Source: Cohaesibacter sp. (GTDB lineage Bacteria; Pseudomonadota; Alphaproteobacteria; Rhizobiales; Cohaesibacteraceae). Taken from it: a stretch of 46,100 nt of DNA. The stretch covers positions 1 to 46,100 of the forward strand of contig JAOXSG010000290.1 in the NCBI GenBank assembly GCA_025800105.1, given 5' to 3'. A program made the translations under genes and the position numbers. The notes under the pieces were generated by a model, which saw only the letters and a list, made by a program, of their open reading frames with translations, was not told the DNA's origin and searched no databases. This document shows positions 34,297 through 42,782 of the stretch, in pieces. Each line of letters begins with the position of its first letter. Positions within the stretch are counted from its first letter, which is position 1.

Positions 34297-35139
34297 ATGA
34301 AAAAACGTGCTGTTTTTTTCCGTGCTTTATTGGTGTCCGGCTTTGCTGTTGGCATGGCCGGGGCTGATGAAAATGCGCAATTGGTGATTGAAGGCGAGAC
34401 TTTGGTGACCAAAGCAGCCGCGCCAGCCCATTTGCAAGACAATCTGGATGAGATTTATTCCGGCTGGGTGTTTCGCTCCAATGAGACACAAGCCTTGCAA
34501 TTGGATGATTTTGACAATCCCGCCTTTGTGTTCATTGATGCGGCCATGGATCAATATCAGCAGGTTGAAGGCAGCGCTGACAAGTCCTGTCAGTCCTGCC
34601 ATGAAGATGTTGAGGAGTTTAAAGGCTTGCGCACCCAAATGCCCCGCATTGTTGATGGCAAAGTCCAGACGATGGAAGACCAGATCAATAAATGCCGGAC
34701 CGAGCAAATGGGCGCTGAGGCGTGGAAATATACCGGCTCTGATATGACGGCAATGTCTGCTCTGATCGGGTTTCAGTCGCGTGGTATGGCGATGAATATC
34801 AAGATTGATGGCGAGGCCAAGCCTTTCTGGGAGAAGGGCAAGGAAATTTATTATACCCGTCATGGCCAGCTGGATATGGCCTGCTCGAATTGTCATGAAG
34901 ATAATTATGGCAACAATATTCGCGCCGACCATCTCAGTCAGGGACAGTTGAATGGTTTTCCGACTTATCGCTTGAAAAATGCCAAGCTCAATGCTGTGCA
35001 TTCGCGCTTGTTTGGGTGCATCCGCGATGTGCGGGCCGAGCCGTATAAAGTGGGATCTGATGAGCTGAAAGCGCTGGAATTGTATGTGTCTTCGCGCGCC
35101 AATGGTTTGTCTGTCGAAACGCCGTCTGTGCGCAATTAA
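34297..35139 (+). CDS. soxA: SoxA, diheme cytochrome c subunit of SoxXA
   Basis: The 280-residue periplasmic protein has a signal peptide (about 1-22). Two heme sites, CQSCH (98-102) and CSNCH (196-200), mark the diheme form of SoxA. The active-site Cys241 in FGCIRDVRAEPY is the persulfide-modified heme ligand. ATG 34297 follows GGGAGGACC. An intrinsic terminator lies 14 bases after the stop. Confidence 0.94.
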   Translation: MKKRAVFFRALLVSGFAVGMAGADENAQLVIEGETLVTKAAAPAHLQDNLDEIYSGWVFRSNETQALQLDDFDNPAFVFIDAAMDQYQQVEGSADKSCQSCHEDVEEFKGLRTQMPRIVDGKVQTMEDQINKCRTEQMGAEAWKYTGSDMTAMSALIGFQSRGMAMNIKIDGEAKPFWEKGKEIYYTRHGQLDMACSNCHEDNYGNNIRADHLSQGQLNGFPTYRLKNAKLNAVHSRLFGCIRDVRAEPYKVGSDELKALELYVSSRANGLSVETPSVRN

Positions 35140-35152
35140 CATCATGAAAGAT

Positions 35153-35184
35153 CCCGTATTGTCTTTATCAATGCGGGGTTTTTT
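35153..35184 (+). terminator. Intrinsic terminator between soxA and soxB
   Basis: CCCGTATTG and CAATGCGGG (35153-35161, 35169-35177) pair over nine positions including one U-G, with a seven-base loop. A G and then six Ts follow. It lies inside the presumed sox operon. Confidence 0.75.
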
Positions 35185-35241
35185 GCCTTAAACAAATTCA
35201 AAAATGCGCATATGTTGCATTAAGATCAGGAAGATGGCCCG

Positions 35242-36939
35242 ATGATTTCCCGTCGTGATTTTCTCCAAGTTGGTATGGCTGCGGCTTCGCTTTATGGTTT
35301 GTCCGGGTTTGGGGCTTGGAGCAAGGTTGCTGCGCAGCAGGCTTTGACCCAAGATCAGCTCTTGGATTTTGAAACATTTGGCAATGTTTCCCTCATTCAT
35401 GTGACGGATATTCATGCCCAATTGATGCCGATTTATTTTCGTGAGCCGGAGATCAATATCGGGGTTGGTCGCAACAAAGGTCATGTGCCCCATTTGACGG
35501 GGGCCGCTTTTCGCAAAGCCTATGGGGTAGCCGATGGCACGCCTGCACACTATGCCTTGAGCTATGAGGATTTTTCCTCTCTGGCCAAAAGCTATGGCCG
35601 GGTTGGGGGGCTGGATCGGGTCTCGACCATTATCAATTCTATTCGGGCTGACCGGCCTGATGCTTTGCTGCTGGATGGGGGCGATACATGGCATGGATCG
35701 CTGACCTGCTATAAGACGCAAGGCCAAGATATGGTCAATGTCATGAATGCGCTAAAGCCTGATGCCATGACCTTCCATTGGGAATTTACCCTTGGCTCAG
35801 ACCGTGTGAATGAGATTGTAGAAGGGCTGCCCTTTGCGGCTTTGGGGCAGAATATTTTTGATGCGGAATGGGATGAACCGGCGGAATTGTTCAAGCCCTA
35901 TGAATTCTTCGAGCGGGGCGGGGTGAAGGTTGCTGTTATTGGACAGGCTTTTCCTTATATGCCCATTGCCAATCCGCGCTGGATGTTCCCTGAATATAGC
36001 TTTGGCATTCGCGATCAGCATATGCAAGAAATGGTTGATGAAGTGCGCGCGGCTGGGGCCGAATGTGTGGTTTGCCTGTCGCATAACGGCTTTGATGTCG
36101 ACAAAAAAATGGCCACTCGTGTCAAGGGGATTGATGTCATTCTCTCTGGCCATACCCACGATGCCCTGCCAGAGCCTGTCCTGATTGAAAAGACTTATAT
36201 TGTGGCGTCCGGTTCCAATGGCAAATTTGTCAGCCGTGTGGATCTCGATATTCGCAATGGCAAAATGATGGGCATCAAGCACAAGCTTATTCCGGTCTTT
36301 TCTGATGTGATTGCGCCAGATCCCGCTATTCGTACGTTGATTGAGGCGCAAAGAGCGCCCTATCAGCAAGAGTTGGAAATGGTGGTCGGCAAGACCGATA
36401 GCCTGCTTTATCGCCGGGGCAATTTTTCCGGTACTTGGGATGATTTGATTTGTGAGGCGCTGATTGAAGAGCGGGATGCGGATCTTTCCATGTCGCCGGG
36501 TGTGCGCTGGGGACCAAGCCTATTGCCGGGGCAGGATATTACCCGTGAGGATATCTTCAATGTCACCTCTATGTCTTATGGGCAGGCTTATCGCACCAAA
36601 ATGAGCGGCGAATTCATTCATGTGATTTTGGAAGATGTTGCCGACAATATTTTCAATCCTGATCCCTATTACCAGCAAGGCGGTGACATGGTGCGCACTG
36701 GGGGCTTGCGCTTTACCTGCGATATTTCCAAGCCGCAGGGCAAGCGGATCAGTGATCTGACTTTGGCAAGGACAGGCGAGAAACTCGAAGCCTCCAAAGA
36801 CTATTGGGTGGCTGGCTGGGCCAGTGTGAATGAGGGAACCGAGGGTCCGCAAATCTGGGATGTTGTGGAGAGCTTCATCCGCAAAAAAGGAACTGTGAGT
36901 GTCTCAGGTGAGAGCAACGTCAAGGTTGTTGGCGTGTGA
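35242..36939 (+). CDS. soxB: SoxB, thiosulfohydrolase
   Basis: The 565-residue periplasmic dimanganese enzyme hydrolyses sulfate from SoxY-bound thiosulfonate. It has a Tat signal (ISRRDFLQVG) and the metallophosphatase motifs VTDIHAQL, GGDTWHGS, SHNGFD and SGHTHDAL, followed by a 5'-nucleotidase-type C-terminal domain. Length is normal for the family. ATG 35242 follows AGGAAG. The gene is beyond a terminator and may have its own promoter. Confidence 0.95.
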   Translation: MISRRDFLQVGMAAASLYGLSGFGAWSKVAAQQALTQDQLLDFETFGNVSLIHVTDIHAQLMPIYFREPEINIGVGRNKGHVPHLTGAAFRKAYGVADGTPAHYALSYEDFSSLAKSYGRVGGLDRVSTIINSIRADRPDALLLDGGDTWHGSLTCYKTQGQDMVNVMNALKPDAMTFHWEFTLGSDRVNEIVEGLPFAALGQNIFDAEWDEPAELFKPYEFFERGGVKVAVIGQAFPYMPIANPRWMFPEYSFGIRDQHMQEMVDEVRAAGAECVVCLSHNGFDVDKKMATRVKGIDVILSGHTHDALPEPVLIEKTYIVASGSNGKFVSRVDLDIRNGKMMGIKHKLIPVFSDVIAPDPAIRTLIEAQRAPYQQELEMVVGKTDSLLYRRGNFSGTWDDLICEALIEERDADLSMSPGVRWGPSLLPGQDITREDIFNVTSMSYGQAYRTKMSGEFIHVILEDVADNIFNPDPYYQQGGDMVRTGGLRFTCDISKPQGKRISDLTLARTGEKLEASKDYWVAGWASVNEGTEGPQIWDVVESFIRKKGTVSVSGESNVKVVGV

Positions 36940-36962
36940 GGATGAGGAAGGAGACATCGTTT

Positions 36963-38231
36963 ATGTCTATCATGTTTAAAGGCAAAAAGCCGTCCCGTCG
37001 TGCCTTTCTAAAAGGGGCGCTGGCAACCAGTGCCGGCGCTCTGTCCGGTGGGGCAGCGCTTGCTGCCGGGGAAAAGGTGATTACCGAAGTTCAGCCATGG
37101 AATAGCGAGCTGGGCGATGGTGTGGATGCGATGCCCTATGGCCAGCCGTCGGAATTTGAAGCACATGTCAAGCGGCGGACCGTGGAATGGCTGACAGCAG
37201 ATCCGGTTTCCTCGATCAATTTTACACCTTTGCATGAATTGGACGGGATCCTTACGCCCAATGGTTTGGCTTTTGAGCGTCATCATGGGGGCACGGCCCA
37301 TATTGACCCCAAAGAGCATCGTTTGATGATCAATGGTCTGGTGGAGCGGCAATTGGTCTTTACCATGGACGATTTGATGCGCTTCCCGCGGGAAAATCAT
37401 GTTTATTTTCTGGAATGTGCGGCCAATTCGGGCATGGAATGGCGCGGTGCCCAGCTCAATGGGTGTCAGTTCACCCATGGCATGATCCATAATGTGATGT
37501 ATACCGGTGTCAAATTGCGCACGCTTTTGGAAGAGGCTGGGGTGAAGCCCTCTGGCAAATGGCTGTTGGCGGAAGGGGCGGATTCCTCTGGTATGACCCG
37601 CTCTATTCCGATGGAAAAAGCGCTGGATGATTGTCTTGTTGCGTTCAAGATGAATGGTGAAGCCTTACGCCCGGAACAGGGCTATCCGGTGCGCCTTGTG
37701 GTGCCCGGTTGGGAAGGCAATATGTGGGTGAAGTGGTTGCGCCGTCTGGAAGTGGGCGACCAGCCTTGGCACCATCGCGAAGAAACATCCAAATATACGG
37801 ACTTGCTGGAAAATGGACAAGCGCGGCGCTTTACATGGGAGATGGACGCCAAATCGGTGATTACCAATCCCAGCCCACAAGCGCCTTTGACCCATAAAAA
37901 AGGGCCAACGGTTCTAACCGGTCTGGCATGGTCTGGGCGGGGTACCATTCCGCGTGTGGATGTGACCATTGATGGTGGCATTACATGGCATAAAGCGCGG
38001 ATTTCCGGCCCGTCTTTGGATAAATCCATGCATCGTTTCTATTTCGAATTTGATTGGGATGGCAAACCCTTGCTGCTGCAAAGTCGTGCGCATGACAGCA
38101 CTGGCTATGTGCAGCCGACGAAAGATCAGTTGCGCAAGCATCGCGGGGTCAATTCGATTTATCACAATAACGGTATCCAAACCTGGGCGATTGACGCGGA
38201 AGGGAATGCGGAAAATGTCGAAATTTCTTAA
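36963..38231 (+). CDS. soxC: SoxC, molybdenum subunit of sulfane dehydrogenase
   Basis: The 422-residue periplasmic protein belongs to the sulfite-oxidase family. It has a Tat signal (SRRAFLKGALATSAG), a molybdopterin domain with the cofactor-ligating Cys in YFLECAANSG, and a C-terminal Ig-like dimerisation domain. With SoxD it removes six electrons from the sulfane sulfur. ATG 36963 is preferred over GTG 36936 because AAGGAGA lies nine bases before it. The last 17 bases overlap soxD. Confidence 0.94.
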   Translation: MSIMFKGKKPSRRAFLKGALATSAGALSGGAALAAGEKVITEVQPWNSELGDGVDAMPYGQPSEFEAHVKRRTVEWLTADPVSSINFTPLHELDGILTPNGLAFERHHGGTAHIDPKEHRLMINGLVERQLVFTMDDLMRFPRENHVYFLECAANSGMEWRGAQLNGCQFTHGMIHNVMYTGVKLRTLLEEAGVKPSGKWLLAEGADSSGMTRSIPMEKALDDCLVAFKMNGEALRPEQGYPVRLVVPGWEGNMWVKWLRRLEVGDQPWHHREETSKYTDLLENGQARRFTWEMDAKSVITNPSPQAPLTHKKGPTVLTGLAWSGRGTIPRVDVTIDGGITWHKARISGPSLDKSMHRFYFEFDWDGKPLLLQSRAHDSTGYVQPTKDQLRKHRGVNSIYHNNGIQTWAIDAEGNAENVEIS

Positions 38232-38868
38232 AGCCTTTCTTGTGGCATCTATGCTTGCTAGCCCTGCGCTTGCAGCGGGAAAATATGGCCTTGGGCGTGT
38301 GGCAACCGCTGATGAGGTGAAGGCATGGGACATTGATGTGCGTCCCGATGGGGTGGGGCTTCCCAAAGGCAAGGGAACGGTTGAAGAGGGCGAAGAGTTG
38401 TTTGTTGACAATTGTGCCTCTTGTCATGGCGATTTTGGCGAAGGAGTGGATCGCTGGCCGGTTCTCTCTGGCGGGCATGGATCGCTCACCGATGAGCGCC
38501 CAGTGAAAACCATTGGCTCTTATTGGCCTTATGCTTCAACCCTGTTTGATTATATCCGCCGGGCCATGCCATTTGGTGCAGCCCAAACCCTTGAGGCAGA
38601 TGAGATCTATGCCATCACGGCCTATCTTTTGAATATGAATGATGTGGTGGATGATGATTTTGAATTAAGCGATGAGAATTTCAAAACCATCAAACTGGAA
38701 AATGAAGCCAATTTCTTCATGGATGATCGGGCCGAGAAAGAGCTGAAAGAATTTGTTGAGGAGCCTTGTATGAGCGCCTGTAAAGCAAAGGTAGAGATTA
38801 CCAAGCGTGCGGTGATTGTTGATGTCACCCCTGAAGAAGGGGGAGAGGTCGGAGGGTCTCTGGATTAG
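38215..38868 (+). CDS. soxD: SoxD, cytochrome c subunit (short, monoheme)
   Basis: The 217-residue protein has a signal peptide (about 1-20, SPALAAG) and one heme site, CASCH (67-71), with a likely Met ligand in RRAMPFGAA. As I recall, Paracoccus SoxD is about 380 residues and diheme. This one ends after an acidic tail (VTPEEGGEVGGSLD) with no second CXXCH. The second cytochrome domain may be the first domain of the next gene. ATG 38215 overlaps soxC by 17 bases. Confidence 0.88.
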   Translation: MSKFLKAFLVASMLASPALAAGKYGLGRVATADEVKAWDIDVRPDGVGLPKGKGTVEEGEELFVDNCASCHGDFGEGVDRWPVLSGGHGSLTDERPVKTIGSYWPYASTLFDYIRRAMPFGAAQTLEADEIYAITAYLLNMNDVVDDDFELSDENFKTIKLENEANFFMDDRAEKELKEFVEEPCMSACKAKVEITKRAVIVDVTPEEGGEVGGSLD

Positions 38869-38931
38869 GTTGAGATGTGATAGGTGCCTGTCCTTGTGGC
38901 ATGGGCCTGTTATCTGATGGGATATGTGGTT

Positions 38932-39657
38932 ATGGTGAGCGGCTTGCGTCTTTTTCTGATGACTGCGACCGGCATATGGTTTGGTTTTCTTCTTTTGGGG
39001 CAAGCCGCCTTTGCGGTTGAACTGGGGGATAAGGAAAAAGGACGCAAGCTCTTTAAGCTTTGCAAAAATTGCCATCAGATTGGCCAAGGGGCCAAAAACC
39101 GCATTGGCCCACATTTGAACCTTTTATTTGGGCGCAAGGCGGCGTCCATTGATGGTTTTCGCTATTCCAAGGGCATCAAACGGGCAGCAGCTGGTGGGCT
39201 GGAATGGCACGCGGATACTCTATCGGCTTATCTTGAAAATCCGAAAAATCTGGTATCAGGCACACGGATGAATTTTGCCGGTATGAAGGATCTGGATCAG
39301 CGTATGGATCTGATCGCCTATTTGCGCCTTTTCTCTGACAATCCTGCTGATATTCCTGAAGCGGATCCGACAATATCGGATGCGGGGCATGATCTGGATC
39401 CTGCCATTTTGGCGCTGAAAGGCGATCCTGATTATGGGGACTATCTTTCTGGCGAATGTACAGCCTGTCATCAGACCAGCGGTCAGGATGATGGGGTGCC
39501 GTCAATTGTTGCTTGGCCGGAAGATGATTTTGTCAGGGCGATGCATGCTTATAAAAAACAGGTGCGCCAGCATCCGGTGATGCAGATGATTGCTGGGCGT
39601 CTGTCAGATGATGAAATTGCCTCTCTGGCCGCCTTTTTCGCCAATATAAAGGAATAA
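38932..39657 (+). CDS. soxE: SoxE-like diheme cytochrome c
   Basis: The 241-residue protein has a signal peptide (about 1-28, GQAAFAVEL) and two heme domains. The first (30-135) is a class I cytochrome c with CKNCH (44-48) and a Met in GTRMNFAGM. The second (about 165-241) has CTACH (176-180) and resembles FccA, the cytochrome partner of flavocytochrome c, including QHPVMQMIAGRLSDDEI. ATG 38932 gives a clean signal peptide; GTG 38884 also is open. It is followed 27 bases later by its flavoprotein partner. Confidence 0.85.
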   Translation: MVSGLRLFLMTATGIWFGFLLLGQAAFAVELGDKEKGRKLFKLCKNCHQIGQGAKNRIGPHLNLLFGRKAASIDGFRYSKGIKRAAAGGLEWHADTLSAYLENPKNLVSGTRMNFAGMKDLDQRMDLIAYLRLFSDNPADIPEADPTISDAGHDLDPAILALKGDPDYGDYLSGECTACHQTSGQDDGVPSIVAWPEDDFVRAMHAYKKQVRQHPVMQMIAGRLSDDEIASLAAFFANIKE

Positions 39658-39684
39658 TTGCATAAATTTATAGGAGGAGATGAG

Positions 39685-40953
39685 ATGGGATTGGATAGAC
39701 GGGTCTTTATGGGTGGGGCAGCTGTTGCTGCGTCCAGCCTTGCCATGCCGTATGGTTTTGCCAAAGGCAATGGGACGCCCAAAGTGGTGGTGATTGGCGG
39801 TGGAGCTGGCGGGGCAACGGCGGCGCGTTATCTTGCTAAAGACAGCAAAGGGGCGCTGGATGTTACCCTGATCGAGCCAAGCCGAAGCTATTATACCTGT
39901 TTCTTCTCCAATCTTTATCTTGGTGGGTTCAAAAATCTGGATGATCTGGTCCATTCCTACGGCACACTTGCCTCTGGCTATGGCATCAATGTGGTGCATG
40001 ATTGGGCTATTGGCGTGGACCGCGACAAGAAATATGTGACGCTGGCAGGGGGCGCGCAGGTGCCTTATGACAAATTGATCCTGTCTCCGGGGATTGATTT
40101 TGTGGAAGGCGGGGTGGCTGGCTGGGATATTCTGGCCCAGAATAAAATGCCCCATGCCTATAAGGCTGGCTCGCAAACCGAATTGCTCAAAGCGCAAGTG
40201 ATGGCAATGCCTGCTGGCGGGGTGTTTGCCATGGTGGCACCGCCCAATCCGTTTCGCTGTCCTCCGGGGCCCTATGAGCGGATTTCGATGGTGGCGCATT
40301 TGCTGAAAACCCATAATCCAACCGCTAAAATTCTGGTGGCGGATCCCAAGCCGAAATTTTCTAAAATGGCTTTGTTTCAAGAGGGATGGGGCACGCATTA
40401 TGATGGCATGATTGATTGGATTGGGCCAGATTTTGGCGGTGACAATGTCGTTGTCAATCCAGATGAGATGACGCTAAGCATTGATGGCGAGGTGACCAAG
40501 GTTGATGTTTGCAATGTGATACCGGCGATGAAAGCAGGGCGCATTGCTGAAGTTGCCGGTGTGTCCGATGGTCGCTGGGCCCCTGTCAATGCAAAGGATA
40601 TGTCGTCAAAGGCGGATAAGAATATTCATGTGCTGGGTGATGCCGCCTTGCAAGGGGATATGCCAAAGTCCGGCTTTGCGGCCAATAGTCAGGCAAAAGT
40701 TTGTGCCAATGCCATTCGTGGGGAATTGACGGGCTCGAAGGTCTTTCCTGCGAAATTTTCCAATACATGCTGGTCGTTGATTGATGATGATGATGGGGTC
40801 AAGGTTGGGGCCAGCTATAAGGCGACCGATGAAAAAATTGCCAAGGTTTCGGGCTTCATTTCCAAAATTGGTGAAGATGCTGCGACACGGGCGAACAATT
40901 ACAAGGAATCGGAAGGCTGGTATGCAGGCATCACCAAAGACATGTTTGGATGA
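39685..40953 (+). CDS. soxF: SoxF, flavoprotein subunit of sulfide dehydrogenase (flavocytochrome c)
   Basis: The 422-residue periplasmic protein has a Tat signal (LDRRVFMGGAAV). It has the FAD-binding VVVIGGGAGGATAARYL, the covalent FAD Cys72 in YYTCFFSN, and two Cys in NPFRCPPGPYER and KFSNTCWSL that form the redox disulfide in FccB. It oxidises sulfide and passes electrons to the SoxE-like cytochrome. ATG 39685 has AGGAGGAGATG upstream; an in-frame TTG at 39658 is less likely. Confidence 0.93.
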   Translation: MGLDRRVFMGGAAVAASSLAMPYGFAKGNGTPKVVVIGGGAGGATAARYLAKDSKGALDVTLIEPSRSYYTCFFSNLYLGGFKNLDDLVHSYGTLASGYGINVVHDWAIGVDRDKKYVTLAGGAQVPYDKLILSPGIDFVEGGVAGWDILAQNKMPHAYKAGSQTELLKAQVMAMPAGGVFAMVAPPNPFRCPPGPYERISMVAHLLKTHNPTAKILVADPKPKFSKMALFQEGWGTHYDGMIDWIGPDFGGDNVVVNPDEMTLSIDGEVTKVDVCNVIPAMKAGRIAEVAGVSDGRWAPVNAKDMSSKADKNIHVLGDAALQGDMPKSGFAANSQAKVCANAIRGELTGSKVFPAKFSNTCWSLIDDDDGVKVGASYKATDEKIAKVSGFISKIGEDAATRANNYKESEGWYAGITKDMFG

Positions 40954-40979
40954 CTGAAAAAGGTCTTTGAAGCCATCGC

Positions 40980-41030
40980 GGGCAGAGTGGGGCAAAAGCT
41001 CTGCCCCGTCGGGGCTTTGCGATGTCGCAA
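40980..41030 (+). other. Cluster of hairpins after soxF
   Basis: Three inverted repeats lie end to end: GGGCAGAG/CTCTGCCC (40980-40987, 40999-41006), GCCCC-GTC-GGGGC (41003-41015, sharing bases with the first) and TTGCGA-TG-TCGCAA (41017-41030). The first two are mutually exclusive. An A-rich leader to the next gene follows. Confidence 0.55.
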
Positions 41031-41088
41031 GGACAAAGACAACAAATAAAGATAACAAATAGAGATAAGAAGAAGGAGGAATGGAACC

Positions 41089-41544
41089 ATGACACAATCA
41101 CGAAAGCGGGTTTTGATCGGGGCTGCCTTGGGGTTGGCTTTGACTGCGGGTGCCGCCCATGCAGGGGGGGGCATTGCCAAGACCTATGCGTTTGATGGTG
41201 CATTTGAAGATGCGGCCTTTGGCGTGGAAAGTGCGATTGTCGATAAAGGGCTGGTGATTGATTATGTCAGCCATACGGGGGATATGCTGAACCGGACGGG
41301 CAAAGATGTTGGCTCAACCAAGCCTTTGTTTGAAAAGGCTGATATCTATTTGTTTTGCTCTGCTGTTTTGTCGCGCAAAGTGATGGAAGCGGATCCGGCC
41401 AATATTGCTTATTGCCCTTATAAGGTGTTTGTCACCAAGCGAGAGGGCAAGGTCGAGATTGGCCATCCTGTCTATCCGGCGGGGCCGATGAAAGAGGTCG
41501 AGGCTTTGCTGGCCGATATTGCCAATCAGGCCATCAAGGATTAG
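41089..41544 (+). CDS. Periplasmic DUF302 protein
   Basis: The 151-residue protein has a signal peptide (about 1-25, GAAHAGGG). The mature part reads like DUF302 (FEDAAFGVESAIVDKGLVIDYVSHTGDML). Two Cys (YLFCSA and AYCPYK) are present. DUF302 proteins are often found near sulfur-oxidation genes, but their role is not established. It follows soxF by 135 bases, and its ribosome binding site is AAGGAGGA. Confidence 0.8.
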   Translation: MTQSRKRVLIGAALGLALTAGAAHAGGGIAKTYAFDGAFEDAAFGVESAIVDKGLVIDYVSHTGDMLNRTGKDVGSTKPLFEKADIYLFCSAVLSRKVMEADPANIAYCPYKVFVTKREGKVEIGHPVYPAGPMKEVEALLADIANQAIKD

Positions 41545-41687
41545 CGCATTTGTGTGCTTATCTCCGAATCCCGGATTTGGCTGTTTACTCTTTGTATGGC
41601 GCGCTTGTTGAGGGGTGAGTGCGCTGTGCTGTTCTCTTTGTGATTGTGGGCTTGGCTCAGGATATGGAGAGTGTGAAGGATGGGCTG

Positions 41688-42737
41688 ATGTTGGAAGCCA
41701 TGATTGATGCGCTTGGTGATGACACTGTTATGATGCTAAGCGGATTGCTGGTTGGGTTGTTGTTTGGAGCGGCAGCACAGCATTCCAGATTTTGTTTGCG
41801 TGCAGCGATCATTGAGACTGCGGGCCGTGTGATGGGCGCAAAGTTGGGTCTTTGGCTGCTGGCTTTTTCTGCTGCTGTCTTCTTTGTGCAGACTGCGCTT
41901 TTCTTTGAAATTCTTGATGTGAGTGATGCACGTCAATTGTCCGCGACCGGGTCGATGTCCGGGGCCATTGTTGGCGGTGTGATGTTTGGCATTGGCATGG
42001 TGCTGGCGCGTGGTTGTGCCAGCCGTCTTTTGGTGTTGGCGGCGACGGGGAATTTGCGCGCCATTGTCACCGGTTTGATTTTAACCCTTGTGGCGCAGGC
42101 GTCCTTGCGTGGAATTTTGGCCCCGGCGCGCGAATGGATTGGTGGCTTATGGCTGGTGGATGGGGGAGAGGGCCGAAATTTGCTGCATATTGTCTCTCTG
42201 TCCAACGGGGGGGCGGCTTTGGTTGCTTTGCTGGTTTTGGTGCTGGCTTTTGGGTTGGCGAGATATCGCAATGTGAGGGTGAGCCATGGCTTGGGGGCGG
42301 GGCTGGTTGGGTTTGCGGTCGCTTTTGGCTGGGTGTTGAGCTATCAGATCTCGCAAATTTCCTTTGAGCCGATCAGCGTGCAATCTGTCAGTTTCACAGG
42401 TCCGTCAACCGATACCCTGATGGCGTTGGTCAATGAGCGCGATATTGGACTGAGTTTTGGGCTTGGTCTGGTGCCCGGCGTGTTTTTAGGTTCTGGCTTG
42501 ATGGCTATCTTGAGCGGAGAATTTGAGATCCAGCGCTTTGGGCCAGAGACCAGAATGGAGCGGTATTTTCTTGGCGCTTTTTTAATGGGCTTTGGCTCTA
42601 TGCTGGCCGGGGGCTGCGCTGTGGGAGCGGGTGTGACTGGCGGGTCAATTTTTGCCATCACCGCTTGGGTGGCTATTTTTTCCATGTGGGTTGGTGGTTT
42701 GCTCGCCCAGTGGCTTATTGATCAGCCCACTGCTTAG
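41688..42737 (+). CDS. YeeE/YedE-family sulfur transporter (second copy)
   Basis: The 349-residue membrane protein has about nine hydrophobic segments and the Cys positions of the family (HSRFCLRAAI, ARGCASRLLVL, AGGCAVGAGVTGGS). It shares motifs, but little overall sequence, with the product at 29201-30259. ATG 41688 is preferred (AAGGA seven bases upstream); the frame is open to GTG 41619. Facing the sox cluster from the other end, it may carry thiosulfate or another sulfur species. Confidence 0.82.
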   Translation: MLEAMIDALGDDTVMMLSGLLVGLLFGAAAQHSRFCLRAAIIETAGRVMGAKLGLWLLAFSAAVFFVQTALFFEILDVSDARQLSATGSMSGAIVGGVMFGIGMVLARGCASRLLVLAATGNLRAIVTGLILTLVAQASLRGILAPAREWIGGLWLVDGGEGRNLLHIVSLSNGGAALVALLVLVLAFGLARYRNVRVSHGLGAGLVGFAVAFGWVLSYQISQISFEPISVQSVSFTGPSTDTLMALVNERDIGLSFGLGLVPGVFLGSGLMAILSGEFEIQRFGPETRMERYFLGAFLMGFGSMLAGGCAVGAGVTGGSIFAITAWVAIFSMWVGGLLAQWLIDQPTA

Positions 42738-42782
42738 TACCTGATTTAGACTTGAAGGCTGATCAATCATTATCGGCTTGAT

